This document shows, piece after piece, positions 18,204-26,814 of a stretch of 64,000 nucleotides of DNA (position 1 is its first letter; every line of letters begins with the position of its first letter). Origin of the DNA: Bacteroidetes bacterium GWF2_38_335 (lineage in GTDB: Bacteria; Bacteroidota; Bacteroidia; Bacteroidales; GWF2-38-335). Below the pieces are notes generated by a model. That model made no database searches and was not told where the DNA came from. It saw only the letters and a list, made by a program, of their open reading frames with translations. The position numbers and the translations under genes are program-made. The DNA is taken from NCBI GenBank assembly GCA_001769535.1, contig MEOH01000001.1, positions 124,001-188,000 on the forward strand, given 5' to 3'.

Positions 18204-19265
18204 TTAAACTGTTTTACGAATACCGGAATAAGTTGTTATATTGCCGATTCCTTTTAAGAAAATCCTGTTCATTGAGTTGTAACTATATTGATTAAGTGTG
18301 CTGAATGCTTTTTCGGAAATATGAATATCCATTGGTTTTGCTTTTTTTTCTAATCTTGATGTAATATTAACTGTTTCACCAAAAATGTCAAAGAGGAATT
18401 TATCGGCACCGATTATTCCCCCGACAATATCACCCAGATGAATACCGACTCTGATTTCCCATTTAATTTTTCGGGACCGGTTTCGTTCATTCAGATAATC
18501 GAGTATTTCATTAGCTGCATTTACCATGTTTTCAACATGGTTGCCGTTTTTGTATTGCATTCCGCTTACCGCAAAATAAGCGTCTCCGACGGTTTTTATT
18601 CTTTCACATGAATTCTTTTTCATGACAGCATCAAAAAAGGAAAAAATTTCATTTAATTCATTGATCAGTACTGTTAATTCAATATGTGAAGACATTTTTG
18701 TAAACCCGACAATATCAGAAATAAAAACACAAACATCAGTATAAAGAGCAGGTTTCGCAATGCCATATTTTTTCAGTTCATTGGCAACATTTTCGGGTAA
18801 AACTTTCTTTAAAAGCAATTCGACTTTCTCTTTTTCGGACCTGATAATCTCTTTTTGCCTGTTTATTATCCTAAAGGATTCAGAGAGCAACATGATCGAG
18901 GATATCCTTGCTTTCATCTGGTTTTTATCAACAGGTTTGCAAATAAAATCGTTTACTCCGCATTCAAAAGCATAATTTAAAGTTTCATAGTCATTATTTT
19001 TATATGTACACATGATTACCGGAATTTTCGATGTTGCCGGATCTTCTTTTAACCTTTTAACTAATTCAGGGCCATCAAATTTTGGCATTTCCCAATCGGT
19101 GATGATCAAATCGGGTTTATTGTCCAATGCCAGTGATAAAGCTTCGGCTCCATTGTCAGAAGAAAGGACTATAGCATTTTCCAAAATTTCTTTAATGATC
19201 CATGTGAGCAATTTCAATTGAATCAAATCATCTTCAACAATCAATACACTTTTAATTGTATTCAT
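18204..19265 (-). CDS. response regulator with class III adenylate cyclase output
   Basis: A 353-residue cytoplasmic protein. Residues 5-122 are a receiver domain with acidic E11-D12-D13, phosphoacceptor D57 (IITDWEMP) and K110 (CKPVD). A helical linker (130-165) leads to a class III nucleotide cyclase domain (175-350): metal-binding D184 (FISDIVGFT) and D228 (KTVGDAY), substrate-selecting K224 and D293, and N300/R304 in GETVNITSR. The Lys/Asp pair predicts ATP as substrate, hence cyclic AMP as product, rather than cyclic GMP. A hybrid histidine kinase gene 1.3 kb away on the same strand could supply the phosphate, but they are not in one operon. Alternative outputs such as an inactive cyclase are unlikely, as every key residue is present. 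Confidence 0.88.
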   Translation of the reverse strand: MNTIKSVLIVEDDLIQLKLLTWIIKEILENAIVLSSDNGAEALSLALDNKPDLIITDWEMPKFDGPELVKRLKEDPATSKIPVIMCTYKNNDYETLNYAFECGVNDFICKPVDKNQMKARISSIMLLSESFRIINRQKEIIRSEKEKVELLLKKVLPENVANELKKYGIAKPALYTDVCVFISDIVGFTKMSSHIELTVLINELNEIFSFFDAVMKKNSCERIKTVGDAYFAVSGMQYKNGNHVENMVNAANEILDYLNERNRSRKIKWEIRVGIHLGDIVGGIIGADKFLFDIFGETVNITSRLEKKAKPMDIHISEKAFSTLNQYSYNSMNRIFLKGIGNITTYSGIRKTV

Positions 19266-20379
19266 TTATAAATTCGTTTAATTATTCATACGGTTAATAA
19301 TGAAAAATGGACAAGACATGCTGAAAATCAGGTATTTTTACTTAATCTGACCGACTCTTTCTTTTCTATTCCAAATCATTTGCTCTTCAAATTATACTAT
19401 AATATGACTATCGGGAAAGATTAATGATGTTTTCTTTAGTATTTATATTTGCTTTTAATAATTAACAGGTTTTTATAAACAGCACTTAAAACAACTTATT
19501 AACCGTCATCCCATAGTCGTTCATTTTACAAGATTGTGGAAAATAGTATTTGTTGGTTTTGATGATATATATTGGTTTGATTTATCTTTTGTCCTCGAGC
19601 CGGACGGGCTTTTCTTTTTTGTCTGCCACACAAAAAAGAAACAAAAAAAGTCACCACGGCTGAAAAACCCGGGCTAATACTTCGCTCAGGCAATTATCCG
19701 CTAGCTAGCGGACAAGGATTACCAGTTTCCTGAAGTTTCATTCAGGATCGCACCATCCCGATGTTGCAATCGGGATGTAAACACCCGTGGACAAGCCAAC
19801 GCACAAGGCAAGCTTTCCCGATCTGTTTCATTTATAGGTACTTTATTATAAGTCCATTAACTTGTAAGGATTTTCACGATGACGATTATATTTTTTATGT
19901 TTCCCGATTGTCATTTACCATAAAACAAAAAACCGGGTGGTGTTCCCGGTTTACCGATTCTTCCGGAGGGGTAATTTTATCATTTGGCCAAAAAAATAAA
20001 AACTCCGGAACGCTATATGAAATCTTTTTTAATCATCCCATAGGCAAATCGTTTTTAGGTTATTTAATGCTAAGATAAGACAAAAAGGAAGGTGAAATCA
20101 ACAATAAAATACTTGTTTTAGCAGTGGTTTTTACCTTTTTCGGACAAAACCCTGCAGGTATTTTAATCTTTCAAAAAAGTATTATGCCATAATTGTATTA
20201 ATTGGAAATTACTGACAACCGGAGAATAATAGATTATACTCAATATTTCCCAATCCGGATAATGAGGTATACCAATGTAATATTTCCGGATGTCTTTTCT
20301 TCCTTTTCTCAAATTTTTTGTGATAACTTATTGCTTTTACAGAGAAATTTGCTTTTTTTGTATATCAGATCTATTAACA
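19266..20379. repeat. 1.1 kb gap with a cluster of interspersed palindromes
   Basis: No convincing gene is seen here. Between 19597 and 19830 several palindromes are packed together. TTCTTTTTTGT and ACAAAAAAGAA pair around a 7-base loop (19612-19640), TCCGCTAGCTAGCGGA is a perfect 16-base palindrome (19697-19712), and CATCCCGAT pairs with ATCGGGATG around 6 bases (19754-19777). Such composites are often dispersed repeats or remnants of miniature elements. The rest (19840-20370) is AT-rich and may carry the promoter of the small gene at 20380. Confidence 0.45.
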
Positions 20380-20580
20380 ATGAACATAATAATACCAAAG
20401 AAAGAAGAGGAAAAAATCACAAAAGTCAGAGCAATACTTTGTGAACTTGACCGACCGGTAATAACCTATGTGAAAGATGATCAATTTTACATATACACGG
20501 AGTTTGATAAGGAATCAACATATAAAAGTTTTATCAGGGAATTGGAAAAATCGGGAATTGGGACTGAAGGCCTATATTAA
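20380..20580 (+). CDS. small hypothetical protein
   Basis: A 66-residue protein read from ATG 20380 (MNIIIPKKEEEKITKVRAIL). Upstream in-frame codons give an unlikely Phe/Cys-rich extension, so that longer start was not used. The amphipathic strand-helix pattern (RPVITYVKDDQFYIYTEFD, then YKSFIRELEKSG) looks like a small folded domain. No family is recognised. Its 3' end overlaps the convergent histidine kinase gene by nine bases, so both stop codons share DNA. Confidence 0.5.
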   Translation: MNIIIPKKEEEKITKVRAILCELDRPVITYVKDDQFYIYTEFDKESTYKSFIRELEKSGIGTEGLY

Positions 20581-22827
20581 CGTTTTATCTATCAGATATT
20601 TTTTAATGGTTTTTTTAAGCAATCCCAGGTTAACCGGTTTTGTCAGATAATCATCGAAAGGGGATTCTTCTTCTATCTTATCAGAATTTATAGAAAAAGC
20701 TGAAAGTCCGATAACAGGGATATTAGGCAATTGTGATTTAATTATTTTCGCCGCACTATATCCATCCAATACCGGCATTTTTATATCCATAAGCACCAGG
20801 TCAATTTTTTGAGTTTTACAAATATTGACTGCTTCTTCTCCGTTTATTGCGTGAATCAAACTGATATTTTTGTTATCATTTACCTCAGATAAATAGAAAA
20901 AGTTAACTTCCTCATCCTCTGCAACCAGAATATTAACTATTGAAGTGAAATCAATGTCGGAAAATACAATTTGACCTGATTCTTCAACTGATCCGACTTT
21001 TTTAACCGGGATTGAAAAACCAAAGGTTGAGCCAAGTCCGGGAACAGACTCCAGACTGATAGTACCACCAAGCAATTCGATAAATCCTTTGGAAATGGAA
21101 AGTCCTAATCCTGTACCGCCAAAATTTCTTGAAATAGACTCGTTTGCCTGACAAAACCTTTCAAATATCTTTTCCTGATCGTTTTTTTCAATTCCAATAC
21201 CTGTGTCCTTTACAAAAATTTCCAAACTGTGCTCATGCAAATTGAAACCGACTGTAATATCTCCTTTTTGGGTGAATTTAACAGAGTTATTTATCAGGTT
21301 GGCAATAACCTGCCTTATTTTATTGACATCAGAAATGATTTTTACATTTCCAAAGCCATTGGTCACAATGGAAAAGGTTAAGCCCTTTGCTTCAACCCTG
21401 GATTGGAAAATTGAATGTATTTCCCAAACAAATTGGGTCAGGTCAAAAACAACATCATCAACTTCTGTCTGTTTTTTCTCAAGGGATGAGATTGTCAGGA
21501 CATCATTTATAACTCCAAGTAATTGGTTTGAACTGCCTGCAATAATTTCTGAGTAATGTTTGATTTTATCTTTTGAAAGCTTTTGATTGTTTATAAGTTC
21601 TGCAAAGCCAATAATTGCATTAAGTGGTGAACGCACTTCATGTGAAAGGTTTTGCAAAAATGCTGTTTTTAGCTGGTTTGCTTCCTCGGCTTTTTCCTTT
21701 GCTTTTTTCAATTCAAGTTCAACAAGCATTATTCCGGTTATATCCTGTACGGTTCCAAATACCGAAACAGGTTCATTGTCTTTGTTCCTGATTACCTTTG
21801 ACCTTTCTTCCACAAACCTGATTTCTCCATTGGGCAGGACAATCCTATGCACTATGTTTATCTCCAGGCTGTTTTTTAACCCTTCATCTCTTGTTTTTAA
21901 AAAATATTCAAGATCATCGGGGTGAATTGTTCTTTCAAAATTTTCTATTGAGACACTAAAAGTTTCTTTTGAAACACCGAAGATATTGAATATCTCATCG
22001 GACCAGGTCAATTCTTCCTTTAGTATGTCCCAGTTCCAATGCCCAAGATGGGCTGTTTTTTGGGCTTCTTTGAGTTTTTCTTCGCTTTCTTCATTTTTTG
22101 CAACCAGGTTACTCAGGTCCTCATTATTCTTTTTAAGTTCAATTTCGAGTTTTTTCCTGTATTCAATTTCCTTTTTTCGTATTAAATTTTTGTTTTGAAT
22201 AATAACCAATAAAACCAAGGTAACAATAAACAATACAACAATCAGGGTATGTTCAAACAGTGTTACCAGAGCTTTTTTTCGCCAGTTACCTGCATTATAG
22301 TCCATTCCGTACACGGCAATAACTTTTCCAGTTGTACTGTCCTTTAAAGGGATCAAAGCACTTCTCCATGTACCCCACCTGTCGGTAAGGGGGCTTGTAA
22401 GAACAGGTCTGCCTGTATAAAACGGGCTGATGTCCTCCTGATCAGCTTCTGTAAACTCCTGTCCGGGAGGTGAATAATTCTCTGATCCTTCATCCTCAGA
22501 GTCCATTAAAAAAAACACCTTGCCGTTTCGGAGTGTATAAAGATATGCGAAGGTTGCCTCGGGGTTGACTTCCAGCACTTCATGCATTTTACGTTTTAAG
22601 AAATGATAGGAAACCTTCTCCTGATCAGTTAAATCAGCATTAAGAGTTTTAATCTCTTCTATAGAGAGCATTGCAGATATAGACTGAGCTTGCCGGATAG
22701 CCGTTTCTTCAAGGTTGCGGTTTACTTTATGCCATATATAATAGATATATAAAAGGCCCAAAACCATGAGTGTAACAATAAATCCGATCTGGATTGTGAG
22801 AGAATGTTTTTTTGGCAATATTTTCAC
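20572..22827 (-). CDS. membrane hybrid sensor histidine kinase with PAS and receiver domains
   Basis: A 751-residue protein read from GTG 22827. A TTG seven codons upstream is possible, but it overlaps a candidate -7 box (TACTTTTG). Order of parts: transmembrane helix at 13-31, an extracytoplasmic sensor of about 160 residues, a second helix near 194-210, a coiled coil, and a PAS domain (about 257-365, with HPDD and FGTVQDIT). Then comes a HisKA dimerisation helix with phospho-acceptor H396 (LSHEVRSPLNAI), an ATPase domain with N514, DTGIGI (541-546) and GGTGLGL (570-576), and a C-terminal receiver with D681 (LVLMDIKMP) and K730. The kinase would sense an external or membrane signal and phosphorylate its own receiver or a partner such as the receiver-cyclase nearby, the latter by inference. 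The ligand cannot be read. Confidence 0.88.
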   Translation of the reverse strand: MKILPKKHSLTIQIGFIVTLMVLGLLYIYYIWHKVNRNLEETAIRQAQSISAMLSIEEIKTLNADLTDQEKVSYHFLKRKMHEVLEVNPEATFAYLYTLRNGKVFFLMDSEDEGSENYSPPGQEFTEADQEDISPFYTGRPVLTSPLTDRWGTWRSALIPLKDSTTGKVIAVYGMDYNAGNWRKKALVTLFEHTLIVVLFIVTLVLLVIIQNKNLIRKKEIEYRKKLEIELKKNNEDLSNLVAKNEESEEKLKEAQKTAHLGHWNWDILKEELTWSDEIFNIFGVSKETFSVSIENFERTIHPDDLEYFLKTRDEGLKNSLEINIVHRIVLPNGEIRFVEERSKVIRNKDNEPVSVFGTVQDITGIMLVELELKKAKEKAEEANQLKTAFLQNLSHEVRSPLNAIIGFAELINNQKLSKDKIKHYSEIIAGSSNQLLGVINDVLTISSLEKKQTEVDDVVFDLTQFVWEIHSIFQSRVEAKGLTFSIVTNGFGNVKIISDVNKIRQVIANLINNSVKFTQKGDITVGFNLHEHSLEIFVKDTGIGIEKNDQEKIFERFCQANESISRNFGGTGLGLSISKGFIELLGGTISLESVPGLGSTFGFSIPVKKVGSVEESGQIVFSDIDFTSIVNILVAEDEEVNFFYLSEVNDNKNISLIHAINGEEAVNICKTQKIDLVLMDIKMPVLDGYSAAKIIKSQLPNIPVIGLSAFSINSDKIEEESPFDDYLTKPVNLGLLKKTIKKYLIDKTLI

Positions 22828-22915
22828 AAAAATAGATTTAATACTCAAAAGTAAGAAATAACAACAATAGAATGGTTACCAATGCCCATAAAATTGGAGT
22901 TTTTTTAAAAAAAAC

Positions 22916-23110
22916 TTAATATTCGTCATTAACAATATTATCTCTTATTTCTCCCTGCTCACAATCAGCAAGATGCAATTCTTTAAGTTTTTCTTTTAAT
23001 CGTAAATGGAGTTCGTCTGAACTTGAGTATAACATCTCGGTTTTTATTTCCCCAATTTCCTCAAGGATACATATAACTTTTTTTTCGCAAGCAGCATTCA
23101 TATCTGTCAT
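22916..23110 (-). CDS. small acidic hypothetical protein
   Basis: A 64-residue protein (MTDMNAACEKKVICILEEIG) rich in Glu and Leu and predicted mostly helical, with three cysteines. An AGGAA sequence lies just before the first ATG and would suit the second ATG (23101) even better. A TATATTTG -7 box (minus strand, 23134-23141) sits about 24 bases upstream, which supports real expression. No family is recognised. Confidence 0.5.
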   Translation of the reverse strand: MTDMNAACEKKVICILEEIGEIKTEMLYSSSDELHLRLKEKLKELHLADCEQGEIRDNIVNDEY

Positions 23111-23482
23111 TTCCTGTTTTTACAGTTACCATTCAAATATATGATGCAAAAACATTGGAAAAGTAGACAGTTTTTCAAAAAAAATAATAATATGGAATTA
23201 TTATAAAGAATTTCTCAGTATAAATCTGACAGTTTATTTGGCTGATAATAAAGTATTTCAAAGCAAACTGAGGGGAAATCATCATTTGTTCGCTTTCCGG
23301 CAAATAACATCCCTGATATCAATAGCTATCCAAACAAAACTAAATTATTGCAAACAACTGCCAATTTTAGGTAAAATGATAGCAGAATGACTTTTTTATG
23401 CTTTAATGAAAGCCAAAAAATCTTTAAGGTTAATACTCTACAAGAGAAATAAATCATAAAAAACACCACATACAATATCATT
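23111..23482. other. intergenic region with no recognisable gene
   Basis: About 370 AT-rich bases between two small minus-strand genes. Apart from the candidate -7 box at 23134-23141 I see no structured RNA, repeat or coding signal. A 61-codon frame running into the next gene has no coding character. Confidence 0.4.
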
Positions 23483-23671
23483 CTATGATCCAAAAGTACC
23501 GGCAATTGCATCGGGGAACTGTTTTCCGAAATGTTCGGAACACCACTCTTTCAATTTCTGAATTGAGTTTTTATCATCACCCATGAATGCAATCAGTTTC
23601 CTAAGTTCTTTGCTGAATAATTGTTCGCTGAATGATACGCCTTTTAAAATTGTTTTTGAAAAGTCAAGCAT
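23483..23671 (-). CDS. small conserved-type Bacteroidota protein of unknown function
   Basis: A 62-residue protein (MLDFSKTILKGVSFSEQLFS, then KELRKLIAFMG). Short proteins starting MLDFSK-ILK-VSFD and containing a KEL/KA helix are familiar in Bacteroidota genomes, so this is probably a genuine small gene. It is single-domain, mostly helical and cytoplasmic, with no catalytic motif. Function unknown. Confidence 0.55.
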   Translation of the reverse strand: MLDFSKTILKGVSFSEQLFSKELRKLIAFMGDDKNSIQKLKEWCSEHFGKQFPDAIAGTFGS

Positions 23672-23979
23672 AGTTCTGGTTTTAGTTTTTAGGTGAAATA
23701 AAAATACAAACTATACTTGCCTGAGTCAATAGGTTGACTTGCTGAAGTTATCAGGTAAAAATACGTGAATCGCAGTAATTACCATTAAATATAGCCTTTA
23801 GGGTTTATGAAAGGGCAGGCTATTTTCATCAACTATCAGTATAATAAGGTATCTGAAACTTCCGGTCATGACGGTCACAAAATATTCATTGATAAATTAA
23901 GTGTTGGTTTAGCCATTTATCTTTTCAAAATCAGGCAACTCCCCCACCCCAAAACACGTCTATACAAAACAATCCTTCT
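23672..23979. other. intergenic region with no recognisable element
   Basis: About 308 bases between divergent genes. It should contain promoters for both directions, but no box matching TAnnTTTG at a sensible position was found, and no repeat or structured RNA is apparent. Confidence 0.35.
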
Positions 23980-25386
23980 ATGAAAAACAAAATACAATCT
24001 CTTGCCGCCGGTTTTGGTTTTTTGTTGGTGAACTTTTTATCAACCAATACTCTTTGTGCACAAATGACCATCAACTCCGCTCCTGCTCCTGAGTCGAACA
24101 TTATGTATCTCAGTACAGGTTTCGACTGGACCGGTAACGTGCAGTACCACGGTCAGTATTCTGCCTCGGGACCCAGTCAGATTGGATCATTTTCGGGCTA
24201 TGTGCCCGGGTTTGACTTTATGGACGGAATAGTACTCAGCACCGGAAATGTCGACTTTATTCCGGGGTTATCCACCTCAACCATCAACACAACAACCGGA
24301 ACAGGCAGCGACGAACATCTTGAAAGTTTAACGGGTTATACCTATTATGACGCCACATCATTCGAATATGATTTCTATACTTTTGACGATACACTGGTGT
24401 TCCGAATCATCTTTGCCTCCGAAGAATATTCCGATTATGTTTGCAACCCCCAAACCGATGCCATGGGCGTGTTCCTGTTTGGTCCGGGCATTCCGGCCCC
24501 CGGTGTGAACATTGCCAAAATCGCAGGTACCGAATATAACATCGGCATCAACTCTGTCAACAACGGCACACCAAGCTACGGAAGCGTTCCTGACAGCTGT
24601 GAGTCGCTCGATTACGCCTCACTTTTCGTTGAAAACTACCCCACCGGAGAAATGATCGCTTTCAACGGCTACACCAAAGCCCTGACAATAAAATACCCCA
24701 TCATTCCCTGCGAAACCTATCACATCAAATTCGTGATAGCCGATGGACTTGACAGCAGCTTTGACTCGGGTCTGTTCATCGAAGCTACTTCCATGGTGGC
24801 CTGCGTGCCGTATTTTGAGGAAACACTTACAGGCAGCACCGGCGACAGCATCCCTGAAGAAACCGGAATGGCCAAATATACCTTACACATGCTTTGCGAA
24901 TATAGTTATGATACCTACGAACCTATTACCATAGAAGGTTCTGCAATAAATGGTGTGGATTACGAGTTTGTTGCCGACAGTATTTTGATCTATCCCAACA
25001 CCGACACCGGCTCGGTTAAAATCATACCCATCGCCGACGGCATCACTGAACCTGCCGAATCGGTCATCATCTCATATCAGCAAACCTGCAACATGTGGGA
25101 GGTTGACACAGTATGGATTTATGATGGAGAACCTTCTTTGGCAGATTTTCCCGAATCAAATACGAAGCTTTCGGTATACCCCATTCCGGCCATACATACA
25201 CTAAATGTAACCGGAATAAAACCAAAAACCGGCTATGAAATTTCCGGTATCACCGGTATCACTGTGAAAAAAGGTCTTCTGAATGATGATCAAACCATTT
25301 CACTTGAGGGACTTGATGATGGATTTTATATGATCAGGTTTGAAAATGGGGTTCGTGGTGCTTTAAAATTTATTATCAATCGTTGA
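23980..25386 (+). CDS. choice-of-anchor L domain protein with T9SS sorting tail
   Basis: A 468-residue secreted protein. The signal peptide ends after about residue 27 (TLCAQ). Residues 30-270 fit the choice-of-anchor L domain (GIVLSTG near the start, FRIIFASEEYSDYV, MGVFLFGPG, IKFVIADGLDSSFDSGLFIE). Residues 285-375 resemble a Calx-beta-like Ca-binding fold (INGVDYEFVADSILIYPN, IPIADGITEPAESV). The last 75 residues are a type A T9SS tail (VYPIPAIHTLNV, DGFYMIRFENG). It should be exported by T9SS and displayed or released. It stands alone, with a perfect 16-base-pair hairpin right after its stop. Codons are somewhat richer in G+C than in the Rhs block. Confidence 0.87.
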   Translation: MKNKIQSLAAGFGFLLVNFLSTNTLCAQMTINSAPAPESNIMYLSTGFDWTGNVQYHGQYSASGPSQIGSFSGYVPGFDFMDGIVLSTGNVDFIPGLSTSTINTTTGTGSDEHLESLTGYTYYDATSFEYDFYTFDDTLVFRIIFASEEYSDYVCNPQTDAMGVFLFGPGIPAPGVNIAKIAGTEYNIGINSVNNGTPSYGSVPDSCESLDYASLFVENYPTGEMIAFNGYTKALTIKYPIIPCETYHIKFVIADGLDSSFDSGLFIEATSMVACVPYFEETLTGSTGDSIPEETGMAKYTLHMLCEYSYDTYEPITIEGSAINGVDYEFVADSILIYPNTDTGSVKIIPIADGITEPAESVIISYQQTCNMWEVDTVWIYDGEPSLADFPESNTKLSVYPIPAIHTLNVTGIKPKTGYEISGITGITVKKGLLNDDQTISLEGLDDGFYMIRFENGVRGALKFIINR

Positions 25387-25393
25387 TTTGACA

Positions 25394-25428
25394 TAGTCAG
25401 GGGGTGACTTGGAGTCACCCCCTGACTA
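25394..25428. terminator. perfect 16-bp hairpin downstream of the choice-of-anchor L gene
   Basis: TAGTCAGGGGGTGACT and AGTCACCCCCTGACTA pair perfectly around TGG. There is no T-run, so it may be a dispersed hairpin repeat rather than a classical terminator. The right arm recurs exactly at 26771-26786. Confidence 0.5.
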
Positions 25429-25504
25429 ATGCCAAATCGAAAAATCCTATCCAAAATTCCTTCTAAATCCGTTTTTTTGTATATTGCACAAAAAAACAAT
25501 CAAA

Positions 25505-26269
25505 ATGAAAAAGATCATACTCACCCTTACGTTGACATTTTATGCACTGATCAATCTGAATGCGCAGAGTAATAAAATTGATATTGGATTATTTGGCCTG
25601 TTGAACAGAAACCTGAGTTTCTCCTTTGAACATACCCTTTCAGACTACGCTACTTTTAGGATGGGAGCAAGTTATATGCTTACAGGCGAATTGCCCTGGC
25701 TCGATGCCAGCAAAGGACTCCTTGATTCGTCAGGCACTGAAGGATATCTTGAAATTGCCCTGAACAAATTGAGAATTTCTGCTTACAGCTTTACCCCCGA
25801 ATTCAGATTTTATCCCAAAGGAGCCGCAATGACAGGCTTGTACATTGCCCCATATCTGAAATATGCCGATTATAGGTTCACCTCCGTTTATCAATCGGAT
25901 GTTGACTATTTTGATGCTGATTCTTTGTTTACAGCGGAAGATGTGGTATTCGACCTCTCCGGACATATTCGAAAAGCGGGTGCCGGACTGGCAATCGGTT
26001 ACCAGTGGCTTATTTCGGATGCTGTTTCACTTGACTTTTGCTTTTTTGGTCCCGGGTTTGTTTATGCCTTTGCCTCCTCAACCGTGGATGCGCCTAAATT
26101 CCCGGCTTCAAGAGATATTGGAGAATTTACTCAGGAGGAACTTAGTGAGATTCCGGATATCCTCGGATTAATTGATGTTGAACAGGTAACACCTACTCAG
26201 GCTAAGGGCACATGGAACAAGCTGTTGCCAATTTATCGGTTTAATATTTCCATTGGATTTGCATTCTGA
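25505..26269 (+). CDS. outer-membrane beta-barrel-like protein (DUF3575-type pattern)
   Basis: A 254-residue protein from ATG 25505; an in-frame TTG seven codons earlier is less likely because MKKIILTLTLTFYALINLNA is a normal signal peptide start. After cleavage near residue 20, alternating hydrophobic strands (IDIGLFGLLNRNLSFSFEH, YIAPYLKYADYRF, GAGLAIGYQWLI) and a terminal aromatic (FNISIGFAF) indicate an eight-to-ten-stranded outer-membrane barrel. The DUF3575 resemblance is loose. The stop is followed one base later by the C_GCAxxG_C_C gene, so they are co-transcribed. Ligand and role are unknown. Confidence 0.7.
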   Translation: MKKIILTLTLTFYALINLNAQSNKIDIGLFGLLNRNLSFSFEHTLSDYATFRMGASYMLTGELPWLDASKGLLDSSGTEGYLEIALNKLRISAYSFTPEFRFYPKGAAMTGLYIAPYLKYADYRFTSVYQSDVDYFDADSLFTAEDVVFDLSGHIRKAGAGLAIGYQWLISDAVSLDFCFFGPGFVYAFASSTVDAPKFPASRDIGEFTQEELSEIPDILGLIDVEQVTPTQAKGTWNKLLPIYRFNISIGFAF

Positions 26270-26270
26270 T

Positions 26271-26750
26271 ATGGATAAAACAGAACAAGCTGTTGCCTTG
26301 TACAAGAAGGATTATCACTGCTCCCAATCGGTCTTTGTTTCCTTTTGTGAAGAGTTTGGCATTGGCCGGGAACAGGGATTTAAGCTATCTAAATTTGCCG
26401 GCGCGGGTTTTCTGTGGTACGGCGATTTTTGCGGAGCCATTACCGGAGCATTAATGATTTACGGATTAAAATATGCCCCGGGCGAAAAACAAGACGAATT
26501 TGCAGAAGAAATATTTTTTCATGTGTGCAATGAACATATCCGTCGTTTTGAAAAAATCCATGGTTCAATCAAATGCCGAAACCTGCTTGATAAAGACCTT
26601 TCGAAAGAAGAAGAACTGACCGAAATAAGGGAAAACGATTTGTTTAACCTGAAATGCCCGGGATTTGTTAAGGATTCTGCAGAAATTTTATCGCAAATAA
26701 TTAAGGAAACAGATGAACGAATGTTGAAATTTCGTTCTGCATCCGAATAA
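26271..26750 (+). CDS. C_GCAxxG_C_C family protein
   Basis: A 159-residue protein from ATG 26271, one base after the preceding stop. It carries the cysteine pattern of the C_GCAxxG_C_C family: C17 in YHCSQSVF, the FAGAGFLWYGDFCGAITGAL block, CRNLL, and a final CPGFVKDSAEIL. The usual GCA core reads GAG here, so one family cysteine is replaced while the surrounding glycine pattern is kept. Members are often encoded near redox or metal-related genes and are thought to bind a metal or redox cofactor; the function has not been settled. The link to the upstream barrel gene is by position only. Confidence 0.8.
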   Translation: MDKTEQAVALYKKDYHCSQSVFVSFCEEFGIGREQGFKLSKFAGAGFLWYGDFCGAITGALMIYGLKYAPGEKQDEFAEEIFFHVCNEHIRRFEKIHGSIKCRNLLDKDLSKEEELTEIRENDLFNLKCPGFVKDSAEILSQIIKETDERMLKFRSASE

Positions 26751-26758
26751 ATAGACAA

Positions 26759-26786
26759 GGGGTGACTCAAAGTCACCCCCTGACTA
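26759..26786. terminator. hairpin between convergent genes, same family as 25394-25428
   Basis: GGGGTGACT pairs with AGTCACCCC around CAA (26759-26779), and the right arm extends as AGTCACCCCCTGACTA (to 26786), identical to the copy 1.4 kb upstream. It lies between the convergent C_GCAxxG_C_C and PorP/SprF genes and may terminate both. Confidence 0.5.
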
Positions 26787-26814
26787 AATAAACTAAATAT
26801 ACTAAACCTGAATA

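Noticed and set aside
19761-20078. A 105-codon plus-strand frame in the palindrome-rich gap
   Set aside because: It begins inside a palindrome, has a Cys- and aromatic-rich composition unlike the neighbours, and no recognisable domain.
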